From Rubrivivax sp. (GTDB lineage Bacteria; Pseudomonadota; Gammaproteobacteria; Burkholderiales; Burkholderiaceae_C), in assembly GCA_027487905.1 (NCBI GenBank), contig JAIYCR010000040.1:62001-126000 (forward strand): 64,000 bases of DNA, in the 5' to 3' direction. The notes under the pieces are model-generated. The model did not search any database, had not been told where the DNA came from, and worked only from the letters and a program-made list of their open reading frames with translations. A program made the translations under genes and the position numbers. The stretch's first letter is position 1. Each line of letters opens with the position of its first letter. Of this stretch, positions 11,801 through 19,719 are shown in pieces.

Positions 11801-12837
11801 GTTTCGTCAACGGCCTGCTCAAGCCGGCCGCGCGACGCCAGACGGCCGCGCCACCGGCCACCCACGGCTCGGCGCCGGTGGTCGAGCAGGTGATCCACTT
11901 CATCAACAAGAAGATGCCCGGCGGCCTGCCCAAGCGCACCGCCCGCGCGCTGCTGGACATCGAGGACAAGGACTACGTCCCCATCATCCGCAACCCGAAG
12001 CAGACCACCGCCGACACCGAGGCCGTGTTCTATTTCCCAGGCTGCGGCTCGGAGCGTCTGTTCAGCCAGGTGGGCCTGGCCACCCAGGCCATGCTCTGGC
12101 ATGCGGGCGTGCAGACGGTGCTGCCCCCAGGCTACCTGTGCTGCGGCTACCCGCAGCGCGGCAGCGGACAGTTCGACAAGGCCGACAAGATCATCACCGA
12201 CAACCGGGTGCTGTTCCACCGCGTGGCCAACACGCTGAACTACCTGGACATCAAGACGGTGGTGGTCAGCTGCGGCACCTGCTACGACCAGCTGCAGGGT
12301 TACCAGTTCGACAAGATCTTCCCTGGCTGCCGCATCCTGGACATCCACGAATACCTGCTGGAGAAGGGCATCACGCTGCCGGTGGCCGACCAGGGCGCCT
12401 ACCTGTACCACGACCCCTGCCACAGCCCGATGAAGCAGCAGGAGCCGATGAAGACGGTGCAGGCGCTCGTCGGCCCGGACGTGCTCAAGGCCGAGCGCTG
12501 CTGCGGCGAGTCCGGCACGCTGGGCGTCACGCGCCCCGATGTGGCCACCCAGGTCCGCTTTCGCAAGGAGGAGGAACTGCGCCGCGACGAGCAACGGCTC
12601 AAGGACAGGCTGCAGGCGGCCGGCAAGCCGGCGCCGGCCGCGGGGGCGACCAAGATCCTCACCAGCTGCCCGAGCTGCCTGCAGGGCCTCAAGCGCTACG
12701 AGGACGACCTCACCAACGGCCTGCTCGAGGCCGACTACATCGTCGTCGAGATGGCGCGCAAGATCCTCGGCGAGCAGTGGCTGCCCGAGTTCGTCGCCCG
12801 CGCCAACGACGGCGGCATCGAGCGGGTACTGGTCTGA
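8812..12837 (+). CDS. Giant FAD-linked oxidase fused to iron-sulfur CCG-domain protein (DUF3683 type)
   Basis: 1341 residues. Order: a short N-terminal region like DUF3683 ([16 protein letters not shown], about residue 23); an FAD-binding type-4 domain (about 190-330, [11 protein letters not shown] and [20 protein letters not shown]); an FAD-oxidase C-terminal domain ([14 protein letters not shown] at about 728, [10 protein letters not shown] at about 768); two 4Fe-4S clusters ([11 protein letters not shown] at about 865, [13 protein letters not shown] at about 927); and two CCG domains ([10 protein letters not shown] about 1110, CCGESGTLG about 1230, CPSCLQGL about 1286). This is the GlcD/GlcF or LutA-like architecture on one chain, predicting a 2-hydroxyacid dehydrogenase feeding electrons to the respiratory chain. 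Substrate unknown. ATG 8812 is chosen because homology begins about 20 residues later. Confidence 0.85.
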   Translation: MNAPLALTELAQAAAVGAQAPARLREIPYNYTSFSDREIVLRLLGSRAWTLLERLREERQTGRSARMLYEVLGDIWVVQRNPYLQDDLLDNPKRRRLLIDALQHRLGEIDKRRTPQADEPSARERDGYVNDLLQSARAAVQAFARSFDEVARLRTQAARLLGRHTARDNIKFDGLSRVSHVTDATDWRVEYPFVVLCPDSEAEMAALVKDCIDLGLTIIPRGGGTGYTGGAIPLTWKSAVINTEKLEAMSEVEFVSIPGHAQPVPTVWTEAGVVTQRVADAAERAGHVFAVDPTSAEASCIGGNIAMNAGGKKAVLWGTALDNLVSWRMVTPDATWLEVVRLDHNLGKIHDVELARFELRHFDASGQKLLKVEPLEIPGRVFRKEGLGKDVTDKFLAGLPGIQKEGCDGLITSARWIVHRMPAHTRTVCLEFFGNPKDAVPSIVEIKDYLFALQKERAAQGLSPVLLAGLEHLDDRYLKAVGYSTKSKRGQALGGLPKMVLVGDIAGDDADAVAAATSEVVRLANGRNGEGFVAVSAEARKKFWLDRKRTAAISRHTNAFKINEDVVIPLHRMGEYTLGIERLNIELSLRNKLALVDSLEAFFLRGNLPLGRGDDAGEIASAELLEDRVQRALALLRQVRSLWQHWLEHLDSDAAERPAAPLSEGPAEDPTRSYFEQLQDHSLRASWKTQIRAPLQGLFAGSALGPIVEACQKLHGEVLRGRVWVALHMHAGDGNVHTNIPVNSDNYEMLQTAHEAVARIMKLARSLDGVISGEHGIGITKLEFLSDDELAAFADYKRRIDPQGRFNKGKLLRPPALAPDALGPPDSLFADLTNAYTPSFGLMGHESLIMQQSDIGAIADSIKDCLRCGKCKPVCATHVPRANLLYSPRNKILATSLLVEAFLYEEQTRRGVSIKHWQEFEDVADHCTVCHKCLSPCPVKIDFGDVTMNMRNLLRKMGQKSFRPGNAAAMFFLNATNPQTIKLMRGAMVDVGFRAQRFVNGLLKPAARRQTAAPPATHGSAPVVEQVIHFINKKMPGGLPKRTARALLDIEDKDYVPIIRNPKQTTADTEAVFYFPGCGSERLFSQVGLATQAMLWHAGVQTVLPPGYLCCGYPQRGSGQFDKADKIITDNRVLFHRVANTLNYLDIKTVVVSCGTCYDQLQGYQFDKIFPGCRILDIHEYLLEKGITLPVADQGAYLYHDPCHSPMKQQEPMKTVQALVGPDVLKAERCCGESGTLGVTRPDVATQVRFRKEEELRRDEQRLKDRLQAAGKPAPAAGATKILTSCPSCLQGLKRYEDDLTNGLLEADYIVVEMARKILGEQWLPEFVARANDGGIERVLV

Positions 12838-12844
12838 GAAGGGT

Positions 12845-12877
12845 GGGCGGGCGCGCCGATTGCCGGCGCGCCCGCCC
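12845..12877 (+). terminator. Strong hairpin after the FAD/Fe-S oxidoreductase gene
   Basis: Perfect 13-bp stem, GGGCGGGCGCGCC paired with GGCGCGCCCGCCC, seven-base loop GATTGCC, 7 bases after the stop. No U tract, as is common for GC-rich betaproteobacterial terminators. The remaining roughly 150 bases up to the glycosyltransferase gene are not otherwise explained. Confidence 0.65.
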
Positions 12878-13031
12878 GCCCGGATCGTGGTCCGGGCGAC
12901 CCCTTTCGTTACATCTGCTAACAGGGCGGGCGTCGAATCAGGGCGTGCGTCACGTTTGTCATCCGGGAATGCGGCGGAGCGGGGTTTAGGCTCATTCGGG
13001 GCCCGGCCTGTCCGGGTCGGGCCGGTCTTCC

Positions 13032-14342
13032 ATGCGCATCGCCTACCTCGTCAACCAGTACCCGAAAGTCAGCCACACCTTCATCCGCCGGGAGATCCTC
13101 GCGCTGGAGGCGCAGGGTGTGGAGGTGGCTCGCTTCGCGCTGCGGGGCTGGGATGCCGACCTGGTGGACCCGCAGGACGCCCAGGAGCGCACGCGCACAC
13201 GCTACCTGCTCCAGGACGGCGTGCCCGCCCTGCTGCTCGATGCGCTGCGGCAGGCGCTGCGCCATCCGGCGCGGGCCTGGACCGCGCTGTCGCTGGCCGT
13301 GTCCATGGCCTGGAAGGGCGACCGCACGCTGGCCCACCACCTGATCAGCTGGGCCGAAGGCGCGCGGCTGGCCCGGTGGATGGGGCAGGCGGGCCTCACC
13401 CACCTGCATGCGCACTTCGGCACCAATTCAGCCGAGGTGGCCATGCTGGCCGCCGCCAGCGGCCCGCTGCGCTTCAGCTTCACCGTGCATGGCTCGGACG
13501 AATGGGACCAGCCCCGGCAGTACAAGCTGCGCGAGAAGATCGAGCGGGCGGCCTTCGTCGTGGGCATCAGCCACTACACCCGGGCGCAGCTCGTCCGCTG
13601 GGCGCGCGCACAGGACCGCCACCGCATCCACGTCGTGCACTGCGGGCTGGATGCGGCCTTCCTCGAGGCCGCGGTCCGGCCGGTTCCCGACGTGCACCGC
13701 ATCGTCTGCGTCGGCCGGCTGTGCCGCGAGAAGGCGCAGGGCGTGCTGCTCGATGCCTTGCTGCTGCTGCGCGAACGCGGAGTCCGCTTCGAGCTGGTGC
13801 TCGCGGGCGACGGCGAACTCAGGCCCGAGATCGAGCGGCGCATCGTCGATGAGGGCCTGCAGCAGCAGGTCCACATCACCGGATGGGTCAGCAGCCAGCG
13901 GGTGCGTGAGCTGCTCGACAGCAGCCGCGCCCTGGTGCTGCCCAGCCTGATGGAGGCGCTGCCGGTGGTGATCATGGAGGCCATGGCCCTCGGAAGGCCG
14001 GTCATCGCCACCTACGTCGGCGGCATTCCCGAGCTGGTCAGGCCCGGCCACGACGGCTGGCTGGTGCCCGCAGGGCATGTGAGCGCGCTGGCCGATGCGC
14101 TCGAGGCTGCGCTGCGCTCGCCGGTGGAGCAGCTCACCGCGATGGGCCGCGGTTCCCACGGGCGGGTGCTGCAGCGCCACCATGCCCAGCACGAGGCCTC
14201 GCGCCTGGCGGCGCTGTTTCGCGACGCGGCCGCACTGGCGTCGGGCCAGACGCAGACCAGCCCGACCGTGGGGCCGCCGCAGCGAAGCGAATTCGAGGCG
14301 GGCTCAGCGTCCCGTGCGCTGCAGCGGGGCGAGCAGGCCTAG
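13032..14342 (+). CDS. Glycosyltransferase family 4, exopolysaccharide type
   Basis: 436 residues. GT-B retaining glycosyltransferase, probably adding a sugar to a surface polysaccharide at the cytoplasmic membrane face. N-terminal MRIAYLVNQYPKVSHTFIRR is typical of colanic-acid/EPS transferases; the acceptor domain has HLHAHFGTNSAEVA; the donor domain begins near VCVGRLCREKAQGVLLDAL. The E-x7-E nucleotide-sugar motif is present (EALPVVIME), followed by RPVIATYVGGIPELV. The last 39 bases overlap the convergent deacetylase gene. No other polysaccharide genes are adjacent. Confidence 0.88.
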   Translation: MRIAYLVNQYPKVSHTFIRREILALEAQGVEVARFALRGWDADLVDPQDAQERTRTRYLLQDGVPALLLDALRQALRHPARAWTALSLAVSMAWKGDRTLAHHLISWAEGARLARWMGQAGLTHLHAHFGTNSAEVAMLAAASGPLRFSFTVHGSDEWDQPRQYKLREKIERAAFVVGISHYTRAQLVRWARAQDRHRIHVVHCGLDAAFLEAAVRPVPDVHRIVCVGRLCREKAQGVLLDALLLLRERGVRFELVLAGDGELRPEIERRIVDEGLQQQVHITGWVSSQRVRELLDSSRALVLPSLMEALPVVIMEAMALGRPVIATYVGGIPELVRPGHDGWLVPAGHVSALADALEAALRSPVEQLTAMGRGSHGRVLQRHHAQHEASRLAALFRDAAALASGQTQTSPTVGPPQRSEFEAGSASRALQRGEQA

Positions 14343-15365
14343 CCTGAAACGCTCGATGCCGTCGTAGCGGCCGATGCCGATGCGCGGCAGGCGCAGGCGG
14401 TCGCCGTCGGTCCTGGCGCGCGCGGGTTCCGTGGTCACTGCGCTGGCCAGCCGGCCCGACGCCCGCAGCGCCTCCACCAGCGCCGGGGTGTGGTTGCCGT
14501 TGGGGTAGGCGAAGTGACGCACCGTCTGCCCGGTCCAGGCCTCCAGGCGCTGCAGCGAGGTGTCCACGCTGTGCAGCGCCGCCGCGAGCGGCACCTGGTC
14601 GAGCAGCTCGTGGCCGTGGGTGTGCGAGCCCAGCGTCACCCACGGGCTGCGGGCGAGCTCGGCCACCTCGGTCGGCGTGAGTGGCCCAAGCGTGCGCGCC
14701 GCAGGGGGGCTGAGCCGGGCACCCGCCTGGCGCAGCACCTCCTCGACGGCCTGGCTGCGCTGCTGCGGCGTCAGCGTCTTGAGCGCCTCCAGCAAGGCGC
14801 TGATGCGCAGCCAGTTCACGGCGCTGTCGGCGTGGCCGATGCGATGGCAGCCCAGACCCCACCGGCCCAGGTCCAGGCTCGCGGCCAGCGGCGGCTGCAG
14901 CGCTGCCATCAGCGCATCGAACCAGTAGGGCTCGCCCGTCTCCACATGCCCGGTGGCGATGTACACCGTGACCGGCAGGGCCTCGCGTTCGAGCAGCGGC
15001 AGCAGGTGGCTGAGCAGCGAGGCGTTGCCGTCGTCGAAGGTCAGCACCGCCCGGGGGCGGCCGCTGCTGCCGGGCGGGTCGTCCAGCGCCTGGTCGAGCG
15101 GGACGATGTCATGGTGTTCGCGCAGGCAGCGCACCTGGGCGAGGAAGTCGCGCTGGCGCACCACCGTCCAGGCATCCAGCCGCTCGTGGTCGTCGCCCAG
15201 CGTGTGATACATCAGCAGGGAGACGGCCTCGGGCGGCGCGGCGGCGCGGCGGCGCAGCAGCGGGTACACCGCGGGCGAGGCCAGGCCGGCGCGCAGCCAG
15301 CGGCCTGCAGTCTGTCGAAAGGCATCGGCGCTCACGGCCCCGAGTGTCGGTCCTGCCGGCGCCAC
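14304..15365 (-). CDS. Polysaccharide deacetylase (NodB-homology) family protein
   Basis: 353 residues. Carbohydrate esterase family 4: metal-dependent removal of acetyl groups from a polysaccharide or sugar. NodB motif 1 is LTFDDGNAS (about residue 109) and motif 2 is GSHTHGHELL with the zinc histidines; a late FAYPNGNHTPAL matches a further motif. The N-terminus (RWLRAGLASPAVYPLLRRR) is not a convincing signal peptide, so it may act in the cytoplasm or be membrane-associated. It converges on the glycosyltransferase with a 39-base overlap; a shared polysaccharide pathway is plausible but inferred. Confidence 0.85.
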   Translation of the reverse strand: MAPAGPTLGAVSADAFRQTAGRWLRAGLASPAVYPLLRRRAAAPPEAVSLLMYHTLGDDHERLDAWTVVRQRDFLAQVRCLREHHDIVPLDQALDDPPGSSGRPRAVLTFDDGNASLLSHLLPLLEREALPVTVYIATGHVETGEPYWFDALMAALQPPLAASLDLGRWGLGCHRIGHADSAVNWLRISALLEALKTLTPQQRSQAVEEVLRQAGARLSPPAARTLGPLTPTEVAELARSPWVTLGSHTHGHELLDQVPLAAALHSVDTSLQRLEAWTGQTVRHFAYPNGNHTPALVEALRASGRLASAVTTEPARARTDGDRLRLPRIGIGRYDGIERFRLGLLAPLQRTGR

Positions 15366-15411
15366 GGACGGCGGCGGCCAGGCCCTCCAGTCGCGCTCCT
15401 TGCCACCTGCG

Positions 15412-16098
15412 TCACGCGCCGGCGTTCAGGCCGATGGCCGCAGCCGCCGTTCCCCCGGCGACCAGTCCCCACAGCATCAGGCCAGCCAGCGACCACATGG
15501 TCGCTGCGACCAGGCCATCCAGGCAGCGCCAGGCCAGCGGCCGGGCGAAGACCGGCGTGAGCATGCGGGCACCAAAACCCAGCAGGACGAACCAGGCGCT
15601 GCTCGCGCCCACCGCGCCCAGCCAGAAGCTGAACTGCTGCGCCGCGGGCTGCTGCGCCCCCACCGCGCCGACCAGCACCACGGTGTCGAGGAAGGTGTGC
15701 GGGTTGAGCAGGGTCATGGCGAGCGTCTGCCCCAGCACCAGGGCGAGCGGCTGGCGCGGGCTGCGCGAGGGGTCCACGGCCAGCAGGCCCGGCGACCAGG
15801 CGCGCCGAGCGGCCGACCAGCCATAGACCAGCAGGAAGGCCACGCCACTGACCAGCAGCGCATCCAGCACCCAGGGCGACAGCCGGCTCAGGCCGGCCAG
15901 GCCGAACACCCCCGCGGCCATCAGCAGCGCATCGAGCAGGATGCAAAGCGCCACGATCGGGCCGACGTGTTCGCGGCGCAGCCCCTGTCTGAGGACGAAG
16001 GCGTTCTGCGCGCCGATGGCGACGATCAGGGTGGCGCACAGGCCGAAGCCGATGGCCAGTGCGCCGGGATGGACGGCGAGGGCGGTGACGGTGGACAT
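15412..16098 (-). CDS. argO: LysE/ArgO-type amino-acid exporter
   Basis: 228 residues, about six membrane segments. N-terminal GFGLCATLIVAIGAQNAFVL is the LysE-family hallmark, and LVLGQTLAMTLLNPHTFLDT carries the conserved NPH motif. Exports arginine and/or lysine (or toxic analogues such as canavanine) from the cytoplasm. The divergent neighbour 98 bases away is an ArgP-type LysR regulator, the usual activator of this exporter family. Confidence 0.9.
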   Translation of the reverse strand: MSTVTALAVHPGALAIGFGLCATLIVAIGAQNAFVLRQGLRREHVGPIVALCILLDALLMAAGVFGLAGLSRLSPWVLDALLVSGVAFLLVYGWSAARRAWSPGLLAVDPSRSPRQPLALVLGQTLAMTLLNPHTFLDTVVLVGAVGAQQPAAQQFSFWLGAVGASSAWFVLLGFGARMLTPVFARPLAWRCLDGLVAATMWSLAGLMLWGLVAGGTAAAAIGLNAGA

Positions 16099-16196
16099 GC
16101 CTGCAGTCTGGCAGCGAGCGGGGCAGCAAGCCAGTTAGAGTTGCTTCATCCAGTTCAGAGAAACTTCGCACGCTCAAGCGCCACCGGGACTTCCCC
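16099..16196. promoter_or_regulatory. argO-argP divergent promoter region
   Basis: 98-base spacer between divergently transcribed argO and argP. It is more AT-rich than the flanking genes (for example GTTAGAGTTGCTTCATCC and AGTTCAGAGAAACTTCG). By analogy with other LysR-exporter pairs it should hold the ArgP operator, but I cannot assign the exact site. Confidence 0.45.
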
Positions 16197-17123
16197 ATGC
16201 TCGACTACGCCGCCCTGTCCGCCCTTGCCGCTGTCGTCCGCGAGGGCAGTTTCGAACGGGCCGCCCAGGCGCTGCACGTCACGCCATCGGCGGTTTCCCA
16301 GAGGGTCAAGCTGCTGGAGCAGCGCACCGGCTGCGCGCTGGTCGTCCGGGGCTCGCCGGCGGCGGCCACCGACGCCGGCCGCCTGCTGTGCCGGCATGTC
16401 GAGCAGGTCGCGCTGCTGGAGCATTCGCTGAAGGTCGCCCTTCCGGCCGGCGCACGGCTCGCGCAGGCCGGCGTGGGCGAGGGGCCGCCGCAACGGCCGC
16501 TGCTGCGGGTGGCCGTCAACGCCGACAGCCTGGCCACCTGGTTCATCGACGCCATGGCGCGGTTCCGCGAACGGGTGGACGACGGCGTGCTGCTCGAGCT
16601 GGTCGTCGACGACCAGGACCACACCGCCGAATGGCTCCGGCGCGGCGAGGTGCTGGCTGCCGTGACCGCGCACGCCGAGCCGGTCCAGGGCTGCCGGGCG
16701 ATCCGGCTCGGCTCACTCACCTACGCCGCCACCGCCAGCCCCGCCTTCGTCCAGCGGCACTTCGCTGCCGGGGTGAACGCGGCCACGCTGCGCCAGGCCC
16801 CGAGCCTGCGCTTCAGCCGCAAGGACGAGCTTCAGGCCCGCTGGGTACGCTCGGTGTGCCGCCGCGATGTCGAGCTTCCTGCCCACTGGATGCCGTCGAC
16901 CCGGGCCTTCGTCGACGCAGGCCTGGCCGGCATCGGCTGGGGCATGAACCCGCTGCCGCTGGTGGCCGAGCATCTTTCGAGCGGACGACTGGTCGAACTG
17001 GTGCCCGGAAGGCGGCTGCAGTCGCCGCTGGCCTGGCAATCGGCGTCGCTGGGTGTTCCGGTGCTGCAGATGCTGGGCGACGCGGTGCTGGCCGCTGCCC
17101 GGCACGCCGGCGTGCACGCCTGA
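16197..17123 (+). CDS. argP: LysR-family transcriptional regulator ArgP
   Basis: 308 residues. The N-terminal winged helix-turn-helix covers about residues 1-60 (LSALAAVVREGSFERAAQAL then HVTPSAVSQRVKLLEQRTG), followed by the effector-binding domain. Internal motifs (VAVNADSLATWF, ESQ-like region near the dimer interface, WGMNPLPLV) match ArgP/IciA, which senses lysine/arginine and activates argO. Divergent from argO, as expected for a LysR regulator and its target. Confidence 0.9.
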   Translation: MLDYAALSALAAVVREGSFERAAQALHVTPSAVSQRVKLLEQRTGCALVVRGSPAAATDAGRLLCRHVEQVALLEHSLKVALPAGARLAQAGVGEGPPQRPLLRVAVNADSLATWFIDAMARFRERVDDGVLLELVVDDQDHTAEWLRRGEVLAAVTAHAEPVQGCRAIRLGSLTYAATASPAFVQRHFAAGVNAATLRQAPSLRFSRKDELQARWVRSVCRRDVELPAHWMPSTRAFVDAGLAGIGWGMNPLPLVAEHLSSGRLVELVPGRRLQSPLAWQSASLGVPVLQMLGDAVLAAARHAGVHA

Positions 17124-17165
17124 GTGCGGGCCGGGGGGCGAAGCGCTCGGTGCCATCATCGAGGC

Positions 17166-17663
17166 ATGAACCCTCCCCATCCGACCGCGCCGGCGACCGA
17201 CGCCGGGGCCTTCCGGCCGCCGGCCCAACCCTGCCCGGGCTGCGCGCTGTGCGAAGCCGCGGGTGGCGTCCTCGTGTACCAGACGCCGCGCTGGAGGGTC
17301 ATCCGTGCCGAAGACTGCGACCATCCCGCCTTCTACCGGGTGGTCTGGCGTGAGCATGTGGGCGAGTTCAGCGCGCTGCCGGCGGCCGACCGGCTGGACT
17401 GCATGGAGGCGGTGGTCGCGGTGGAGCGCACGCTGCTGGCCGAGCTCAACCCGCGCAAGATCAACCTGGCCGCCTTCGGCAACCGGGTGGCCCATCTGCA
17501 CTGGCACGTCACGGCGCGCTTTGACTGGGACCGTCACTTCCCGGAGCCGGTCTGGGGCCCGCCCCAGCGCGAGGTGCAGCCGCCGGCGGTGCAGCGCCTG
17601 GGCATGCCGCTGGCCAACCTGGACGAACAGGTGCGAGCGGCGGTGTGCGGCTTGCGACCCTAA
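17166..17663 (+). CDS. HIT-family protein (diadenosine tetraphosphate hydrolase-like)
   Basis: 165 residues. Histidine-triad nucleotide hydrolase/transferase superfamily; the active-site motif is HLHWHVTARF (H-x-H-x-H), late in the protein as usual. An N-terminal CPGCALC pair of cysteines may bind zinc. I choose ATG 17166 over the upstream in-frame GTG because it leaves normal spacing and the extra residues are low-complexity. It is followed after 30 bases by a DUF971 gene and then ubiE. Confidence 0.85.
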   Translation: MNPPHPTAPATDAGAFRPPAQPCPGCALCEAAGGVLVYQTPRWRVIRAEDCDHPAFYRVVWREHVGEFSALPAADRLDCMEAVVAVERTLLAELNPRKINLAAFGNRVAHLHWHVTARFDWDRHFPEPVWGPPQREVQPPAVQRLGMPLANLDEQVRAAVCGLRP

Positions 17664-17693
17664 ACTCGCTTGCCCTTTCGCTGAGTCACCGCC

Positions 17694-18113
17694 ATGGCCG
17701 GTCTTCAACCCGACACTCCCCACCCGACCGAGATCACCGTGCACGCCAGCTCGCGCGTGCTGGAGGTGGCCTTCGATGACGGCAGCCGGTTCCGCATCCC
17801 CTTCGAGCTGATGCGGGTCTACTCCCCGTCGGCCGAGGTCCGCGGCCACGGGCCCGGCCAGGAGGTGCTGCAAAGCGGCAAGCGCCTGGTGACGCTGGTC
17901 GACCTGCAGCCGGTGGGCCACTACGCGGTTCAACCGCGTTTTTCGGACGGCCACGACTCCGGCATCTTCTCCTGGGCCTACCTGCACGAACTGGGCAGCC
18001 GCCAGGAGGAACTCTGGGCCGACTACGAGCACAAGCTGGCCGCGGCGGGCCGCCACCGCGACGCCGAGATGCCCGCGGCAGGGTCGTCGGGCGGCGCCTG
18101 CCACTCCCACTGA
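17694..18113 (+). CDS. DUF971 (gamma-butyrobetaine hydroxylase-like N-terminal domain) protein
   Basis: 139 residues, one small domain: [20 protein letters not shown], then [13 protein letters not shown] and [23 protein letters not shown]971 proteins are often near Fe-S cluster or ubiquinone genes; biochemical role not established. The C-terminus ends in a Cys/His-rich tail (GGACHSH), which could bind metal. It lies 11 bases before ubiE, so is very likely co-transcribed. Confidence 0.85.
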   Translation: MAGLQPDTPHPTEITVHASSRVLEVAFDDGSRFRIPFELMRVYSPSAEVRGHGPGQEVLQSGKRLVTLVDLQPVGHYAVQPRFSDGHDSGIFSWAYLHELGSRQEELWADYEHKLAAAGRHRDAEMPAAGSSGGACHSH

Positions 18114-18124
18114 AGGCACCTCCC

Positions 18125-18856
18125 ATGGCACAGACCCATTTCGGCTTCGAGACCGTCGACGAGACCGCCAAGGCCCGCCGCGTGCGGGGGGTGTTCGATT
18201 CGGTCGCGGGCCGCTACGACCTGATGAACGACCTGATGTCCGCGGGCATGCACCGGGTCTGGAAGGCCTATGCCGTGCAGGTCGCCGATGTGCGGCCGGG
18301 GCACCAGGTGCTGGACATCGCCGGCGGCACCGGCGACCTCGCGCGGGCCTTCGCCCGACGGGTCGGGCCGCAGGGGCTGGTGGTGCACACCGACATCAAC
18401 GAGGCCATGCTCAGCCAGGGGCGGAACCGGCTGCTCGACGAGGGCCTCGTTCTGCCCACGACGATCTGCGACGCCGAGCGACTGCCGTTCGGCAGCCAGC
18501 GCTTCGACCGGGTGAGCGTGGCCTTCGGCCTGCGCAACATGACCGACAAGGCGCGCGCACTCGCCGAGATGCAGCGCGTGCTCAAGCCGGGCGGCAGGCT
18601 GCTGGTGCTGGAGTTCTCCAAGGTGGCAGCCCCTCTGGAGCGCGCTTACGACTGGTACTCCTTCCAGGTGCTGCCGCGCCTGGGTCGCTGGGTGGCAGGC
18701 GACTCGGAGAGCTACCGCTACCTGGCCGAGTCCATCCGCATGCACCCCGACCAGCAGACGCTCAAGGCGATGATGAAGACGGCCGGCTTCGGCCATGTCG
18801 ACGTGCACAATCTGAGCGCCGGCGTCGTGGCGCTGCACGTGGGCATCAAGTGCTGA
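18125..18856 (+). CDS. ubiE: Ubiquinone/menaquinone biosynthesis C-methyltransferase UbiE
   Basis: 243 residues. SAM-dependent methylation of the demethyl-quinone ring in ubiquinone synthesis. SAM motif I is [15 protein letters not shown]; the family signatures [20 protein letters not shown] and [16 protein letters not shown] are intact. It follows HIT and DUF971 genes closely and is terminated by two hairpins before the convergent rppH. Confidence 0.95.
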   Translation: MAQTHFGFETVDETAKARRVRGVFDSVAGRYDLMNDLMSAGMHRVWKAYAVQVADVRPGHQVLDIAGGTGDLARAFARRVGPQGLVVHTDINEAMLSQGRNRLLDEGLVLPTTICDAERLPFGSQRFDRVSVAFGLRNMTDKARALAEMQRVLKPGGRLLVLEFSKVAAPLERAYDWYSFQVLPRLGRWVAGDSESYRYLAESIRMHPDQQTLKAMMKTAGFGHVDVHNLSAGVVALHVGIKC

Positions 18857-18857
18857 G

Positions 18858-18874
18858 GCGGCCGGGTCGGCCGC
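18858..18874 (+). terminator. Hairpin after ubiE
   Basis: GCGGCC / GGCCGC stem around a five-base loop (GGGTC), starting 2 bases after the ubiE stop. Short and without a U tract, so probably acts with the stronger hairpin 21 bases further on. Confidence 0.4.
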
Positions 18875-18894
18875 ACTGATCGCGCCCGCTGCGC

Positions 18895-18917
18895 ATCGCC
18901 GCCCGCGGGGCGGCGAT
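18895..18917. terminator. Bidirectional terminator hairpin between ubiE and rppH
   Basis: Perfect 10-bp stem ATCGCCGCCC / GGGCGGCGAT with a GCG loop. It sits against the rppH stop codon (which uses the last base of the repeat) and 38 bases after ubiE, so it can serve both convergent genes. Confidence 0.65.
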
Positions 18918-19528
18918 CAGCTGCCGTCCAGCGCGTCGCGGGAGGTGCTGCCCAGCACGTCGGGCAGCGGCAGGTCCAGGCTTCCGTCGGGCGGAAGCTC
19001 GCGCGAGCCGCCGGGTGTGCGCATGCCGGCGCGCAGGAAGCGGTTGTGCACCGGGTGGCGAGGCAGGAAGCGCGCCAGTTCGGTCAGCGCCAGCTCGTAG
19101 ACCCCGCGCTTGAATTCGATGACGGCCTCGAGCGGCACCCAGTATTCATTCCAGCGCCAGGCGTCGAACTCGGGGTGGCTGGTGGCGCGCAGGTTCATGT
19201 CGCTGTCGCGCCCGGTGAGCTGCAGCAGGAACCAGATCTGCTTCTGCCCGCGGTAATGGCCCCGGGCGTCGCGCCGGATGAAGTGCTCGGGCACCTCGTA
19301 GCGCAGCCAGTCGCGGGTGCGCGCCACGATGCGGACATGGTCGGGCAGCAAGCCCACTTCCTCGTGGAGCTCGCGGTACATCGCCTGCTCCGGCGTCTCG
19401 CCGTGCTTGATTCCGCCTTGCGGGAACTGCCAGGAGTGGGTGCGGATCCGCTTGCCCCAGAAAACCTGGTTGCGGTGGTTCAGCAGGACGATGCCGACGT
19501 TGGGTCTGAACCCTTCACGGTCGAGCAT
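18917..19528 (-). CDS. rppH: RNA pyrophosphohydrolase (Nudix)
   Basis: 203 residues. Removes pyrophosphate from the 5' end of mRNAs, starting RNase E-dependent decay. The Nudix box is [20 protein letters not shown] followed by VGL; the N-terminus [20 protein letters not shown] is characteristic. I start at ATG 19528; an in-frame TTG at 19546 would add six residues but falls inside a palindrome. The C-terminal 45 residues after the domain are low-complexity. Divergent from proS, a common arrangement in betaproteobacteria. Confidence 0.94.
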   Translation of the reverse strand: MLDREGFRPNVGIVLLNHRNQVFWGKRIRTHSWQFPQGGIKHGETPEQAMYRELHEEVGLLPDHVRIVARTRDWLRYEVPEHFIRRDARGHYRGQKQIWFLLQLTGRDSDMNLRATSHPEFDAWRWNEYWVPLEAVIEFKRGVYELALTELARFLPRHPVHNRFLRAGMRTPGGSRELPPDGSLDLPLPDVLGSTSRDALDGS

Positions 19529-19538
19529 AATCGGCCTC

Positions 19539-19557
19539 GAATTCAATGATTGAATTC
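19539..19557. promoter_or_regulatory. 19-bp perfect palindrome in the rppH-proS divergent region
   Basis: GAATTCAATGATTGAATTC: two 9-base arms around a central G, in an AT-rich island within very GC-rich DNA, 11 bases upstream of the rppH ATG and about 160 bases before proS. CATAAT at 19526-19531 resembles a -10 for proS. The symmetry fits a dimeric repressor operator, but no regulator can be named. Confidence 0.45.
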
Positions 19558-19719
19558 ATTGTGCACCAGCATGGCGCACCCTGTGGGGGCTTGGCCTTCG
19601 GGTTTACCGCAGCGCCGCGCGCAAGCGCTCCCACCCCGCTCCCCTTGGACATTTCCCAACGCCGGCACGCGGGTCGTCCGTCTGCGCCGACCGCCGCGTG
19701 CGTTCCCCGAGCCGAAGCG

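Noticed and set aside
8593-12594. A 1333-codon open frame antisense to the FAD/Fe-S oxidoreductase gene
   Set aside because: Long antisense frames are expected at this GC content; its translation is His/Leu/Val-rich low-complexity with no domain, while the plus-strand product has complete motifs.
19546-19719. N-terminal extension of ProS from the ATG at 19546
   Set aside because: Falls within the palindrome and promoter region, encodes unconserved sequence, and ATG 19720 gives the standard ProS N-terminus.
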